From NCBI GenBank assembly GCA_020881915.1, contig JAJFPB010000001.1, forward strand, positions 1,488,001-1,552,000: a DNA stretch of 64,000 bases, given 5' to 3'. Shown one piece after another: positions 47,315 through 58,818 of the stretch. Position 1 is the first letter of the stretch. Every line of letters begins with the position of its first letter. The notes below the pieces were generated by a model that was not told the DNA's origin, ran no database searches, and saw only the letters and a list, made by a program, of their open reading frames with translations. The DNA is from Paramyrothecium sp. XJ0827. Lineage: Eukaryota; Ascomycota; Sordariomycetes; Hypocreales; Stachybotryaceae. Made by a program: the position numbers and the translations under genes.

Positions 47315-48777
47315 TGCGAATCGATTTCCAGAGGAGGGCGGGTCGGATGAAGGGTTCAGGAATGGTGCATAGAAGACAAAACCACTTGCCCCCGATCAAG
47401 TCTGCGGTGGCAAAGCGAGGCGTGACTGGTGTTGACATCAAGAATCAGAGCGCGACAGAGCGCGTCCGCTCAAACACGGTGTCACGTGATACCATGGCCC
47501 TTTTGATTCCAGGCATCAGCACGCTAAGTCAAGGTACCTTACCTACTGGGTGAGCAAGTAAACAGAGACACATACGGATATCATCTTGTGCCACTAGCAA
47601 AATATAGGAGAAAATTATTATAAAATTATACAAAAGTCTTTAAATTACCGATTATTTTAAGAAGACTTTTCTCTTAGTTTTAACTAATTATTTTATATTT
47701 TATCATCAGTGATTTTATGTGAATGGGTTTTATTCTTCTTCCCTTTTCCAAACACTTGCTCACACGAGGTACGGACCGCAAATGTCGTTAGCCGATTTCA
47801 TGTCAGCGGCACCCTTACTGGGCCACCTACCGTAGCTAGACTTCATTTATTGTTATCTGACCCTGTCTCAATTGCGGCTATAGAGAGGTGGTCTTCATCT
47901 CCTAATTCAACTTATAACTGGTCGCAACTGCTTTCACTGACCTAGGATTTTATGGGCAGCAAGTGGGAAACCCCCAAGCGCATGTAGGATTGACATGCAG
48001 CTCCTGCAACGTCGACTGCAAGTGAACAATGAGGATCCGTATGTTGTATGGAACATGTGCGCCATTCCCTGCTGCTGAGTGCCGCTATCCGCGGTCGTGG
48101 CAAAAAGGGCGCGTCACGGCCCGGATCAATCATCGTTTAAGCCGGCGCAAGGACAATGTCTACTTCGCGGAGTTACTGTATGACACCCAATGTTGTTTAT
48201 ACACTTTCGTGGTATAACAGTGCCTAGCAGCCAATCATTTATAGCCACATTATGTCGTATGTTGAGGCTGAACTGATTGCCCTGTACAGAGGAGCATTTC
48301 AAAAGTTGTTGCCCACCCTTAGGTTCATATTCTGCTTAGTCATAGATAGATACTTAGCGCTACTTTTGTGATTTTTAAGTCCCCTAGAAAGAAAATACCA
48401 TATAGCAAGGATCGTTATTTATAGCCTTTATTATAGGGCCTTGCTTTAGTGAGGCTTATTGCTAAGCTCGCTAAAGTGATAGTGATATCTCTAACCCTGG
48501 CTTTGTATATGTAAGTACCGGGCTAACGTGTCTGTAACCCTGGACCTGGGGGTGGGCAATAACTTTTGAAATGCTCCTCTGTAGTGGCCCAGCCTTGAGC
48601 TTTGCCTTGCACCCCGCCCCGTCAAACGCTCGCATAGACGTTGCGTGAAGTTGCGCTTTCGTTTGACTCTCGCCAGACGTTGGAATAACTCCCACGAGTA
48701 CCGTGGAATGGCGACAGAAGAATCTCTCTCCTCCAACTTACACATCGGCACCAGTCCCTTCAAACCATTAGCAAACT
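47315..48777. other. Divergent region, rad54 / RBR ligase, with AT-rich island and MITE
   Basis: It holds an AT-rich island (47590-47720) and a 295-bp MITE (48287-48581). Otherwise I see no gene. Confidence 0.6.
48287..48581. mobile_element. MITE, Tc1/mariner-like (TA target, about 40-bp terminal inverted repeats)
   Basis: The left end at 48287 reads CAGAGGAGCATTTCAAAAGT and continues TGTTGCCCACCCTTAGGTTC. The reverse complement of the right end (to 48581) reads CAGAGGAGCATTTCAAAAGT and continues TATTGCCCACCCCCAGGTCC. About 36 of 40 positions agree. Both ends are flanked directly by TA (48285-48286 and 48582-48583), the target duplication of Tc1/mariner-type transposition. The 215-bp interior is AT-rich with no ORF, so the element is non-autonomous. 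Confidence 0.88.
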
Positions 48778-51050
48778 ATGACATTAGTTTCGAAACTTCG
48801 GAAACTCAAGCAGAGTCACGAGGAATGGAGGAAACAAAGGAGTTTTCGTCAATTCGAACTGCCGGTTTTTACCAGGGGTCCCCAAGCACCGTCGGCACTC
48901 TTTCTCAGCAGCACGCTGACGAGACACCAAGACCCGGGTGAAGCTTCGATCCCAGTATGGCACTCGAGATCTACAGCCACAACGCAAACGTCTGTGGTAC
49001 CATTGAACGACTCTTCACGCCACCTGCCTGCATGTGATAGTAGCTCACACAAGGGCGAAGTACAGTCCTTCAAAGTAATTGAAGAAGACACAAGACGTCC
49101 CAAGAACCATCAGCAATCCCAAGAGATGCAAATACAACGTTTGCAACATGAGAATGCCATGCTAGGAAAAGAAAAGGATGACTTGACTCAAGTAATAGAC
49201 ATGGAGCGACATAAATTGCACGAACTTGGCCAGGTTATCAGGCAACTCGAAGCAGAAAAGCAACAACTGCAAAACGAATCGAGTATCTGGCGCCAACAGA
49301 AACTGAACATGGAAGTCGGGCGGCAGGAAAGCGCCCTCCAATCACAGCGCGATACGAATGCTCAGATGGCGCGGCGAGTGGGTGGTCACGAAGTGGCAAT
49401 GGCGAATGCTCATCCGAAACAGGGCATGTCCGTCATGCAGCGTAGCGAAACGCAGAAGGCCGCCGAGCGTGCGGTCACTGCCATAGCTCCTGCAACCTCT
49501 GGCAACTCCGTTCCTCCGGTATTTAATATCAAGGACTACCCCGTTGATCCTGCGTAAGTGTATCAATTATAACCTGTCACCTTCATATACCATGTGTACC
49601 AACTTCTCTTAGAACGCGTCGTGTACCCAAACGCAGACACCGTGGAGAAAGGCAAACTATTAACAGGAAACCGATCACTGAGAAACCTGCAATTCAGTCA
49701 TATTCGGGTCCCACGAAAGACTGTAACGTATGTGCTGAGTCAAAAAACTTCCTGGCTTTTCCAGTCTCAACCATCTCAAGCCGTTGTACACACCCGCCAC
49801 AAACATGCCTCGGTTGCATTGAAACCTCTATAAAGACCGATTTCGCCTCAAGAAGATGGGACCAAATACACTGCCCTGAGTGTCATGCATTGATGGAGTA
49901 CCAAGACGTGGAGGAATATGCAGACAAGGAGACATTCGCAAAGTATATATCCATCTCCTCCCACTTCCAAGAGTGTAGTTAACAGCGTGAAGGTATCAAA
50001 ATTTGGCTCTCAGGGAAGCAGTCAGCCAATCGCCAGACTTTATATGGTGCCCTGCCGATTGCGGTTCGGGTCAGTTGCACGAATCCGACGATTCGGGTCC
50101 GATAGTGCGATGCGTCTCTTGCGGGTTCAAGTTCTGTTTCAAGCACCAACAAGCATGGCACCAAGACTTAACCTGCGAAGAATTCGATGAGCTCCTAGCC
50201 AATCCTCGGGGATTCCGAAGTCGTATGGAAATTTTAAACGAAGAGGCTGAGGCACGCCGTCGAGCCGAGCAGAAGTTGAAGAGGAAGCAAGAAGATGCCG
50301 ATCGACGCTTCGCACAGAGTCTGGCAGATGCAGACGAAGCGGCTGAAGCAGAGCGTCTCGCAGCAGAAGAACGCCGCCAGAGAAAAATTAAAGAGGCTGC
50401 AGAAGCGGCTAGAAGGCAAGCGGAACGCGACGCTGCTCGGCAGAACCTCGAGAGAATGCAGAGAGAAGCGGAGAAGAAGAGGCAACAGGAGAAAGAGAGT
50501 GAGAGGCTCGTCAGGACAACTACAAAACCTTGTCCTTCGTGCAAGTGGAATATTGAGAAGAACGAAGGGTGGTATGTTAACCCAACCTTGGCGCTTAATT
50601 TACCAGGCCGGGCTAATCCGTGACAGTGATCATATGACTTGTATGTTGCGAAATTCCCTTGTTCCGTTCGTCAACACATTCCTTGGCTTGCACCTAGCAA
50701 AATTCGTTGACTAAGTCAATGTCGCAAATTGCAGGTATAAAGTGTCGCCATGAATTCTGCTGGATATGCAAGACGCGATGGAGCGACCATGGTGGTTCCC
50801 TTTGCGGGTAGCCCAGCCCGTGCCTGGATCTTGAGCAGCGGTTCTGTTTCCAGGAGCGCGGCGAGCTCCTGCGTGTGCTTCCCATTAATGGCATCTTCTA
50901 TGCAGAGTCGGGCTAACTGTCATAGGCACCAAGTGCGGACACCAGTTCTGCTACGTTTGTTTAGCGGATTATGAACCCATCGTGTTGCACGGAAATGAGA
51001 GGCACAAACGTAGCTGCCCATGGCACAGCGAGAATATGTCAAGTAACTGA
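48778..51050 (+). CDS. RBR-type E3 ubiquitin ligase with N-terminal coiled coil
   Basis: Exons: 48778-49553, 49613-49942, 49993-50571, 50627-50640 and 50735 onward. Residues 1-258 are low-complexity with a coiled coil (about 110-210). RING1 follows (CNVCAESKNFLAF... CLGC... HCPEC, about 296-345), then an IBR (FIWCPADCGSG... CVSCGFKFCFKH, about 387-425), an unbroken Arg/Glu/Ala-rich helix of about 95 residues, then RING2 (CPSCKWNIEKNEGCDHMTC... CRHEFCWIC). The first stop is at 50809-50811 (591 aa). Alternatively a weak donor at 50792 joins a strong acceptor at 50926 in phase, giving 626 aa and adding KCGHQFCYVC... RSCPWH. RBR ligases pass ubiquitin through a RING2 cysteine (here probably the Cys of HMTC). 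The substrate is unknown. Exon 4 is 14 nt. Confidence 0.85.
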
Positions 51051-51748
51051 CAATGTGCGAGGATTGTCGGTTTGGGTTAAATGTATAAACTAGAGGTGTT
51101 TTATTGAACATGGCAGGATGACTTGGGAATAATATACCTGAAGCTCACCACGACTAGCATATATTGCCAGTTGTCTCGGGCCACATTTGACGGAAATGTA
51201 ATTTATTTATTGGGGAGTTAAAATGAGGGTTTTATTGAGGATAAAATTTAAAGCTTTTTATCAGTATTTCTAAATAATTTTATTAATCTTTTGAGCCAAT
51301 AATGCAAGGTAGTAGATCTTCACGGTCTCTGTTCTTTTTGCTCTCGGGTGAGATGGCTCGCCATTCAGCTTTCTTTCACCACCAACCCAATTGTCTGCTA
51401 TCCCAGCAGCATGTTACCCAATGGCGTTCAAGTTTGGACATAAAACAAAGCCGGTTCCCCGGATTGAAGGATTCTAGCTCCACAAACCAACCACACCCCG
51501 TTCCCTCACCAGCTTTCATCCTGCGCTAATAAGCCCTGAACTGTGGAGCTCAACGATAATGGCGACTCTTGGACCGGATGCCCCTCCTCGTCGGCGCCGC
51601 TCACCGTGCGGCCAATGCCGACGAAGTCCAGAACATCTCCGTACGCCCGAATTGCGCTGATTAACCGCTCATCGCGTCCACATGCTCTGCAGAATACGTG
51701 TTTCTCATTCTTCGAGCTACCGGGGCCAGGTCCGGTGAGATTGGCCTC
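51051..51748. other. Intergenic region upstream of the carrier gene
   Basis: About 0.7 kb with an AT-rich island at 51170-51300. Short frames after 51540 are Arg/Pro-rich and not convincing as a first exon. Confidence 0.45.
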
Positions 51749-52663
51749 ATGTCCGCCGACTTCTGGGCCGGCTACATTAGCGGTGCCATCGGCATCCTCA
51801 TCGGCAACCCGCTGGACCTCATCAAGGTCCGCCTGCAGGCCGACAGCAGCACCGCCGCCGGCGCGAGCGCGAGGGCTTCGATCCAGAGCACCGCTGCCTT
51901 GGTCACGGGCACCGCCGCGCCTATCCTCGGCTACGGCGGCCTCAATGCCCTGCTTTTCGTCTCGTACAACCGCTCCGAAGCGGCCTTGAACCGGGCTCTG
52001 TCCTTGGACAAGAGCCTCTGGACCACGTGGCTGGCCGGCGCCGTGGGAGGCCTGGCGACGTGGCCCATCAGCACGCCTACGGAGCTGGTCAAGTGCCGCG
52101 CGCAGACGTCCCGGCAGGGGGAGTCGAGCTGGGCTATCGCGCGGCAGATCTGGCAGGCGAGTGGATTGAGGGGCCTGTACCATGGAGGCACGGTGACGGC
52201 TTTGCGCGACGCTATTGGATACGCCTTCTACTTCTGGTCGTACGAATTGGCTATGAGCCATTTCCCCCAACGAGCCGAGGAGGACTTCTCCTTGCGCCAC
52301 GAGGCATCAAAGGTGCTCCTCTGCGGCGGCATCGCAGGTGTCGTGACGTGGGCGAGCGTTTTCCCTCTCGACGTGATCAAAACTCGTCTCCAGACGCTGC
52401 ATGGGCCCCTCTCCGCGCCGGGCTCGTCACAAGGCCTCTTGGGTGCGAGACCGGCCGGAACATGGCGAGTGACCAAGGACGCATATCGAGAAGGCGGTCT
52501 CCGCGTCTTCTTCCGAGGTCTGGGCATCTGCAGCGCCAGGGCTTTTCTGGTGAACGGTGTGCAATGGGGAGCGTACGAGTGGATCATGTATGAGCTTGGT
52601 CACGGTCGCAATCGAGCCAATGCAGGTTCAACAGAGGGATTGAGCAGCGAAATGCCCTCTTAG
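51749..52663 (+). CDS. Mitochondrial carrier family (SLC25) transporter
   Basis: A single exon of 304 aa starting MSADFWAGYISG; the frame is open further upstream but without an ATG. Three repeats carry the carrier signature: PLDLIKVRLQ, PTELVKCRAQ and PLDVIKTRLQ. Each is followed by helical glycine-rich segments (GLRGLYHGGTVTALRDAIGYAFYF; GGLRVFFRGLGICSARAFLVNG). The RDAIGYAFYF and C-terminal SARAFLVNGVQW patterns place it near the carnitine/ornithine/Ymc-type branch, but the substrate cannot be read from sequence. The protein lies in the inner mitochondrial membrane. The GC-rich, intronless gene contrasts with its intron-rich neighbours. Confidence 0.9.
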   Translation: MSADFWAGYISGAIGILIGNPLDLIKVRLQADSSTAAGASARASIQSTAALVTGTAAPILGYGGLNALLFVSYNRSEAALNRALSLDKSLWTTWLAGAVGGLATWPISTPTELVKCRAQTSRQGESSWAIARQIWQASGLRGLYHGGTVTALRDAIGYAFYFWSYELAMSHFPQRAEEDFSLRHEASKVLLCGGIAGVVTWASVFPLDVIKTRLQTLHGPLSAPGSSQGLLGARPAGTWRVTKDAYREGGLRVFFRGLGICSARAFLVNGVQWGAYEWIMYELGHGRNRANAGSTEGLSSEMPS

Positions 52664-53288
52664 CATATTTTGAAACCAGCGGTGAGTTCTTCGTCTTCGA
52701 CAGAGTGCAATCACTTCACGACAAAGATATGCTGGTTGGCAGGCGCATTATTTCTCATGATATCACAAGTAGGGCAATATTAGATCAACTAAACTCTCAT
52801 TTAAAGGAGAAAGTACACGATGTTCAATAAATATTCAATTTAAAAAGATCCCTGCCTTATTTAATTCCGCAGTAAAATTTTCGAAGAATATCTTGAGAAA
52901 AAACGTAGATAATTCCGCCTGTTCCATAGTATATCTTTAGCAAGTTCAGACACAATCAAGGATCGGACCCTATTCGAAAATCATGTGACAATGTAGTTCT
53001 ACAATTAGGCAAGGCCTTGCTCAATGCTTTAGGAATTAGGAAATAACTCAATCTTTCCATTATGGCAGACATAAAACAATCTTTCATAGTATAGCTAAGC
53101 TGTTTATGATACAACTTTCGCCAGAACGCTCATTGCTGTATCCTCGCAACCCCGGGCCAAGACCAGTGCGGTACCTCAGATAAGCCGAGGCAAACCGATA
53201 ACATCAGGATGAAAACCAACTCCCCGCCAACGCCGATCCATTGCGTGCCACTCCTGGCACGGACGCCAGTTACCAAACTCAAGAAGGT
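52664..53288. other. Convergent intergenic region, AT-rich
   Basis: About 0.6 kb between the carrier gene and the RSC gene; AT-rich from 52790 to 53110. I see no gene. Confidence 0.5.
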
Positions 53289-56200
53289 CTAGGCGACACT
53301 GCTGCCTCCGTTGACGACTCTGCTACGCCATCCCTCCAGGCCAGCTTCTTTTTCCCATCTCTGAGTGTCCTGGTCAAAGTGTTGGAACCATTGATCCATA
53401 GCCTCGACAGCTTGTGACACTACGTCGTTGCCAACGGCGTTGTTGTGGCTTTCGCCAACGGAACGCTTCGAAACTGCTTGTCCCTCCTTCTCATCCCGCT
53501 CCTTGCGCTTTCTCTCGCGTTCGGCAAGCCACTCCTTTCGACCAGCTAGATATTTGATGCTGTGCCCCAAGCCAGCGCTGGTGGAAGAGACGCCCTTATG
53601 GGCGCGCTCAAGAGGGGGTGCTGTGAAGAACAGTATGCGTCCAGCCTCGTCATGCTGGAAGCTGCGCCTTACTTCCGGGGGAAAGGCTTCGTTCAGATTA
53701 TCAGGTAGGGTGTACACCTCAGGTGGCCGCGGTGGATTGTAGGCATTCGCCGGCGGTATATTAACGCCTTGTGGTTGTACCATCTGATTCCTGTTTGCCA
53801 CGGGCGACACGGGCCCAGGAGCATACGTGGCTGCCAAGGGGTTACCCATTGGCTGGTGCATAGGGGGTGCTGGCGACTGAGGGAAGGAGGGCGCGTAGTT
53901 TTGCGGATACCTCGGCTGCTGTGGCTGGTGTTGAAATTGGTGTTGGTGCTGATGCTGATGCTGGGGTTGATGTTGGGGTTGGGATGGAGGCTGATATGGG
54001 ATGGTTTGAAGGGGAGCCTGTGGCGGTATGACGTGTTGAGGCGGGTGAGGGATTGGCACCGGTGTCTGATGAACCGGCGGCATGCCAGGGCCTGGGGTCG
54101 CGGGCTGGAAATGAGGCGTCATGTGCGCGTTGTAATGACCCGGGGATGGCGACGGGATGGGGCCGGCGAACGGCACGGAGCTGTTCCGGACCGAGAGATC
54201 ACTGGGGAAGTCCCGAGTCGCAGAAAGCATAGATGGCCGCCGAGTGGGATCGGCGGGTAACTGAGGGGCTACTGGATTAACCAAAGGCGGTGGTGTCGGT
54301 TCAGGGGGTGGTGATTCCTGGACGTTTGTTAGTAGGTTTTTTTTTTTTTTCGCTCCTTGTTAGCTGGAACCAACAGGGCGACGGATGTGTCAACCTAAGG
54401 CACAAACAAATTTGGGCAACGCAAGGGACGTGTCAAACTTGAGCAAGCGTTACAAACCCCCAGCATGGGATGTAAAATCCAACAAAGGGGGTAAAATGTT
54501 GGATCGAACGCAAGGAAGTGAGATTGGTATAAGAACAAGACAGCTCAACACCTGGTGGTAGTGGTGCAATGAAACTGGAAAAGTGGCACTCACGTTGGAC
54601 TCTCGGGGTCTTCGATGGACGGCTCCGACGATTGGTGGCGCATTGGGGCTGCCCCACGTCGGCTTCGGCAGCTCGTCCGTGTCCTTCGCATCCTCCCGTA
54701 GCAGATGCTTAATCGGACTTGGCACCTTTCGCATGCGCCGCGGCCACTCGAACAGGTCCATCTCGTAGTCCCGCTCGCGTACCTCGTCCGGCACGCAGCT
54801 CGCCCACGTCTTGATTTTGGCGAACCGATATCTCTCCTCGTTGTAGCGCGACTCGCACACGTAAACGGCCTTGTCATGCGGGAAGCCTCGGGGTCGGCCT
54901 TTCGGAAAGCGGGTCACGAACATGACGAAACACCGATCAAGGACGTCTTCAATCTGGTGGTCGCGGTACTGGCCCGTCTTCACCACCTCATGGTCGTAAA
55001 AATGCTTATCGTACCGGTGCACAGTCTGCTCTGGTCGGTAATACCAGCACGCATTGATCCACTTCTGGCCTTCGCGGTCCTGCCACATCCTATAGATTTG
55101 TGCGACGATTGGCTTTGCCAAGTCGTTGGGGTTTCGGATGTGAACCCAGTCGCCTGCATTTTCGTCATCAGTAACTGCGCACGAAGCATAACCTCGTACT
55201 ACTTACCGACTCTCCATAGCTGATCATTGTGCCGAATGGCAGCCAATGGCAGCTTGCCGTCTTCGTCCCGAAACTCATCGTCTGACTTTGCTTTCTCTAC
55301 AGCCGCTAGTTCGCGCGCGTGTTGTTGCAACTCAGCTGCTGCTTTGTAAACCTCGCTATCGTCTTCGTTGAAGAGCTTGGCGTTATTGAACATGAGTTCC
55401 AGGTCGGCGAGAACCGAGTCGACGTCCGCATACTTCTTGCGTTTGGCCTTCTTCTTGATGTTGTCCAGGGCAATAGGCTGTGTGATGGTTTGGTAGTAAT
55501 CCGGCACGGCACTCTTATCGGGCAGCTTCTCGAAGGGGTGTACTAGCAGGTTGCCGTCCTCGTCCTTGAACTTTCGAAGGCCACGGAGAAGCGAAGTAAT
55601 CCGTCCCTCAAGTGGTGTCAGGACAGAAGGGGGTCGCGCTCTTTTCTTGTGCGCGTCGTCGTCGTCGTCGCGGTCTCTGCGTCCGGACAGTGAAGCGCGT
55701 CCTCTTCGTCGCCTCCTGCGTCGGCCGCTCTCATCAACCGAGTCATCGTCATCTTCGTCTTCGTCTTCATCTTCCTCATCATCCTCCTCGTCCTCTTCGT
55801 CGTCTTCAACGTCAGAGCCCGGGGGCGGAGAGTCCTCAACGGGCGGAAGCTCTCCTAGATCAGGTAATTGGGCTTCCTCGGTCGTGATTTCACCCTTTTC
55901 TACCAATTTTTTGAGCTCCTGTTTGAACACCTCTCTCAATTGCTCAGCAGCACCAAAGATGGGCGCAGAGGGCCGGTTATAAACCTGCGCATTGTGACAA
56001 ATCTGGGCGACATCTTTGACAAACTCGGCAAAAGTCCCGTACTGCTTCTTTTGGAGTTTTCCCTATTCCCATGGTTCAGCGAAAATTCTGCTGCATTACG
56101 CTATATCTTTCGGTATCGGAGAAGTGCACTTACTCGAACTGTGCTGAATGCGACCGGCTCGGAGATGATCTCGAAGTAGTCTGGAAGCACGCGCCTGTTG

Positions 56201-56494
56201 GGAATTCGCTGAAAACCGGCCGCAAGCTCTTCGCCGCTAATTCAATGTTGTCAGCAGCAAGATCAATAAACACGACTGTGATCGACACAATGCTTACTCT
56301 TCTTTTATATTGCAGAGGTAGGTCGAGAGCTTGGAGATGGTGTGATACATGTCGTGGCTACCCCCGTCCACGGACTCGCCCTCGGCGTCAGATTCCGAAT
56401 CCTCGGAGCCATCCTTCATCTCGACATCCTCCTGGTCGACTTTGGCCTCGATGGAATTGCGCGCCTCCAGCGCAGCTGTTCGTCTTGTCGACAT
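53289..56494 (-). CDS. RSC chromatin remodelling complex subunit Rsc1/Rsc2 type
   Basis: Five exons on the minus strand: 56494-56298, 56236-56134, 56062-55207, 55174-54594 and 54317-53289, giving 921 aa in phase. Domains in order are bromodomain 1 (about residues 55-150; RVLPDYFEIISEPVAFSTV, CHNAQVYNRPSAPI), an acidic D/E run and basic RRRRRRRG segment, bromodomain 2 (about 265-365; VPDYYQTITQPIALDNIKKK, MFNNAKLFNEDDSEVY), a BAH domain (about 395-515; DWVHIRNPNDLAKPIVAQIY, WYYRPEQT) and a Pro/Gln/His-rich tail with QHQHQHQHQ. Two bromodomains plus BAH is the Rsc1/Rsc2 architecture. RSC slides and ejects nucleosomes (family knowledge). The last intron contains a run of about 14 T. Confidence 0.95.
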
Positions 56495-57155
56495 GGTGCT
56501 GGCGGTGAGAGTGCAGTGACGCGCAAAAGAGCCAATCCAGGTCAACGTTGCGAGCTGCCCGTGTCGCGCGTTGAAGAGGCGGCGCTCGAGGTACCTTGCC
56601 TGACCAATGATCAGCTAAGGTACCTGTTTGCTTCCAGGGTACGTGCAAGCCATCGCCTCCGCAAGCTACCCCGGCTGTAGCCCGGTACTTTCGAAGCTTT
56701 AGATCCAGTCACGAAACACGTCACCGCTATGACTAAGCACCAGCCTACCTTACCCGATTCGTCCATGCCAGCTTCGAGGTATCTCTCGATTTCGACAGAT
56801 ATCGGTCAATTTGCATTTCAAAACTGCAGACCTGGAGATGTAAGTACATTGTATGAGATACGCGTAGAAGTTGTTGTAACAATGCATTGTCTCTGACTTG
56901 ATTACTGCTGCGTTGGCCTTGTTTCAACCCCCCGGAGTGCGGACTCCGCATAAGATCCACCGCCAAACAGACCCATTACAGCATCCCGCTTTAGAAGGTG
57001 TCAGTCAACCCAAACCTCGACCCAACCTGTGGAAGCTTGGCAGACACCAGACATTCCTTTCAGAAGCCACCGCAAGGGTCTCTGAACCACTCTCAAACCA
57101 GTGCCGCTGAGTCTTTGTGTTATTCACTCGCCGTCTCGGTCACTGCTCCATTAGT
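56495..57155. other. Divergent promoter, rsc1/2 gene / otu1
   Basis: About 0.66 kb. It contains AGGTACC/GGTACC words at 56590-56640. A CTCCATTAG just before the otu1 ATG could be an acceptor of a 5'-UTR intron. I see no gene. Confidence 0.4.
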
Positions 57156-58378
57156 ATGAAATCGAGATACAAGGGTCCCTCTGGGACTGGGATCCTTGAG
57201 TTGGCCGACGATGCCACTGTACAGATGGTATTCGACGAACTCAGGGCCAAAACCGCCATCAATAACTTTACTCTCAAATATGGGCCGCCCATGGCCATGA
57301 AATCACTCGACTTGAGTCAAAAGAACGAATCCGCCCGCTCCCTTGGTCTTCATGGTGAGGTTCTCACGATTGTTCCGGATGAGGCCCGGCCCATATCGCC
57401 GCCACCTCAGGATGCTGCTTCGGGAACTGCCTTGCTCTCTAGCGATCAGGCCCAGCAACAGCCTCAACGCCAGAGTGCTCAGAGTCCTGAGGACGTTTAT
57501 GTCCCGTGGCCAGAGCGAGAGGGAACTCTTTGTGAGTGATTAAGGCCACGGCTGCTGGAGGATCACACACTGACTGCTCTAGTACTGCGTGTCATGCCCA
57601 GTGATAACAGTTGCCTGTTCACGGCATTTGGAGGAGCTCTACCTCAGCAGATTCCTGCACAACAATTACGCCGAATGATGGCTGAATACATATCTGAACA
57701 TCCCGACGTCTACACGGAGGCGGTCCTGGGAAGTCATCCTGTACAATACTGTCGTAGTATTCAAGACCCAGATCGCTGGGGTGGCGGTATAGAACTGAGC
57801 ATTCTGTCGTCCATATTTAACATTCAGATCTGCACATATGATGTCCAGGTTTGTTCCTCAACACGCCCAAGCTTGCCCCCATATGCTTATCAGTTTAGGC
57901 ACAAAATCTCATCAACTTCGGTGAATCGAAGAGCCTTCGGTGTATCCTAGTATACTCCGGTATACATTACGACCGAGTGGCATTCAGCTATTCGGAGCCC
58001 CCTCACGACGTAGCTACCTTACCGCCAGACATGGACCGCACGACATGGCCCACCGACGACGATGAAGTGCTGGAAAAGACGCAGCAATTGGTCACAAAGC
58101 TAAATGCCGCGCACTACTACACTGATACAGAGGGCCTCATCCTTCGTTGCGATGTGCCTGGCTGCGACTGGATCGGCAATGGTCAACTCGAGGGCAGGAA
58201 GCATGCTGAACAAACTGGCCACACTGACATGAGCGAAATCAGGGACACAGAAGAAGACAACGTGCTACGGAGATGCGATGCGTTTGGATGTGACTTCATG
58301 GGCCAGGGGAGTGCTGTATTGAATCGACACACTGCCGATACAGGACATACTCGCTTCTCCATCATTCCCGACTTCTAA
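57156..58378 (+). CDS. otu1: Otu1/YOD1-type deubiquitinase
   Basis: Three exons: 57156-57531, 57583-57848 and 57899-58378, giving 373 aa in phase. A UBX-like N-terminal domain (about 1-75) precedes the OTU core with the catalytic motif PSDNSCLF (Asp133, Cys136) and the histidine in GIHYD (His237). The C-terminus carries two zinc-finger-like units, CDVPGCDWIG...H...TGH and CDAFGCDFMG...RH...TGH; the family usually has a single C2H2 finger. Otu1 works with Cdc48/p97, to which the UBX-like domain binds, and trims ubiquitin chains in ER-associated degradation (family knowledge). The start is the only ATG before the conserved KGPSGTG; upstream in-frame codons (LFTRRLGHCSIS) do not look conserved. 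Confidence 0.92.
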
Positions 58379-58818
58379 TGGTGGGAAATGGAACATACAA
58401 GGATAATGCTACTCTCTAGTCATGACGGTTCACGAGGGGAGCGGGTCATCTACATGATGAATTTTACAAATAGCGCCTGATCTGAAGGACAGTCTCGATG
58501 TCCGCTGTGACTTTCTATGTGTTATCCATGATAGTAGGCAACCACCAAACCGAGAAGTCTATTTAAGCCAAAAGGGATCCTTATGCGTTCTCCCAGAGCC
58601 CCTTTTTGACCGGAGGCCTCCAAGTTGGAGCACTGACACTCTCACTCGAACCTGGCGGAGAAGGAGATCAACTGAGTGCTTAAGTGAGTCGCATTGTAAA
58701 GTTTTAGTTAATAAAATAATGATATAAGAATAATATTCGAAAAACACCAATAAAATGTTAAAATAATATTAGAGAATCACCAAAAGGATGTTATTAAAAG
58801 ATACCACGAAATTGATGC
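58379..58818. other. Convergent intergenic region
   Basis: 0.44 kb; AT-rich from 58690 to 58800. I see no gene. Confidence 0.5.

Noticed and set aside
51560..51660. Upstream ATG at about 51561 as the start of the mitochondrial carrier
   Set aside because: Its frame is out of phase with the carrier and reads Arg/Pro-rich sequence to a stop; no good intron links it.
26096..58378. Ubiquitin gene cluster (ubp8, rpn9, RBR ligase, otu1)
   Set aside because: Spread over 32 kb among unrelated genes and on both strands; each is a general housekeeping or widespread family, so co-location is probably chance.
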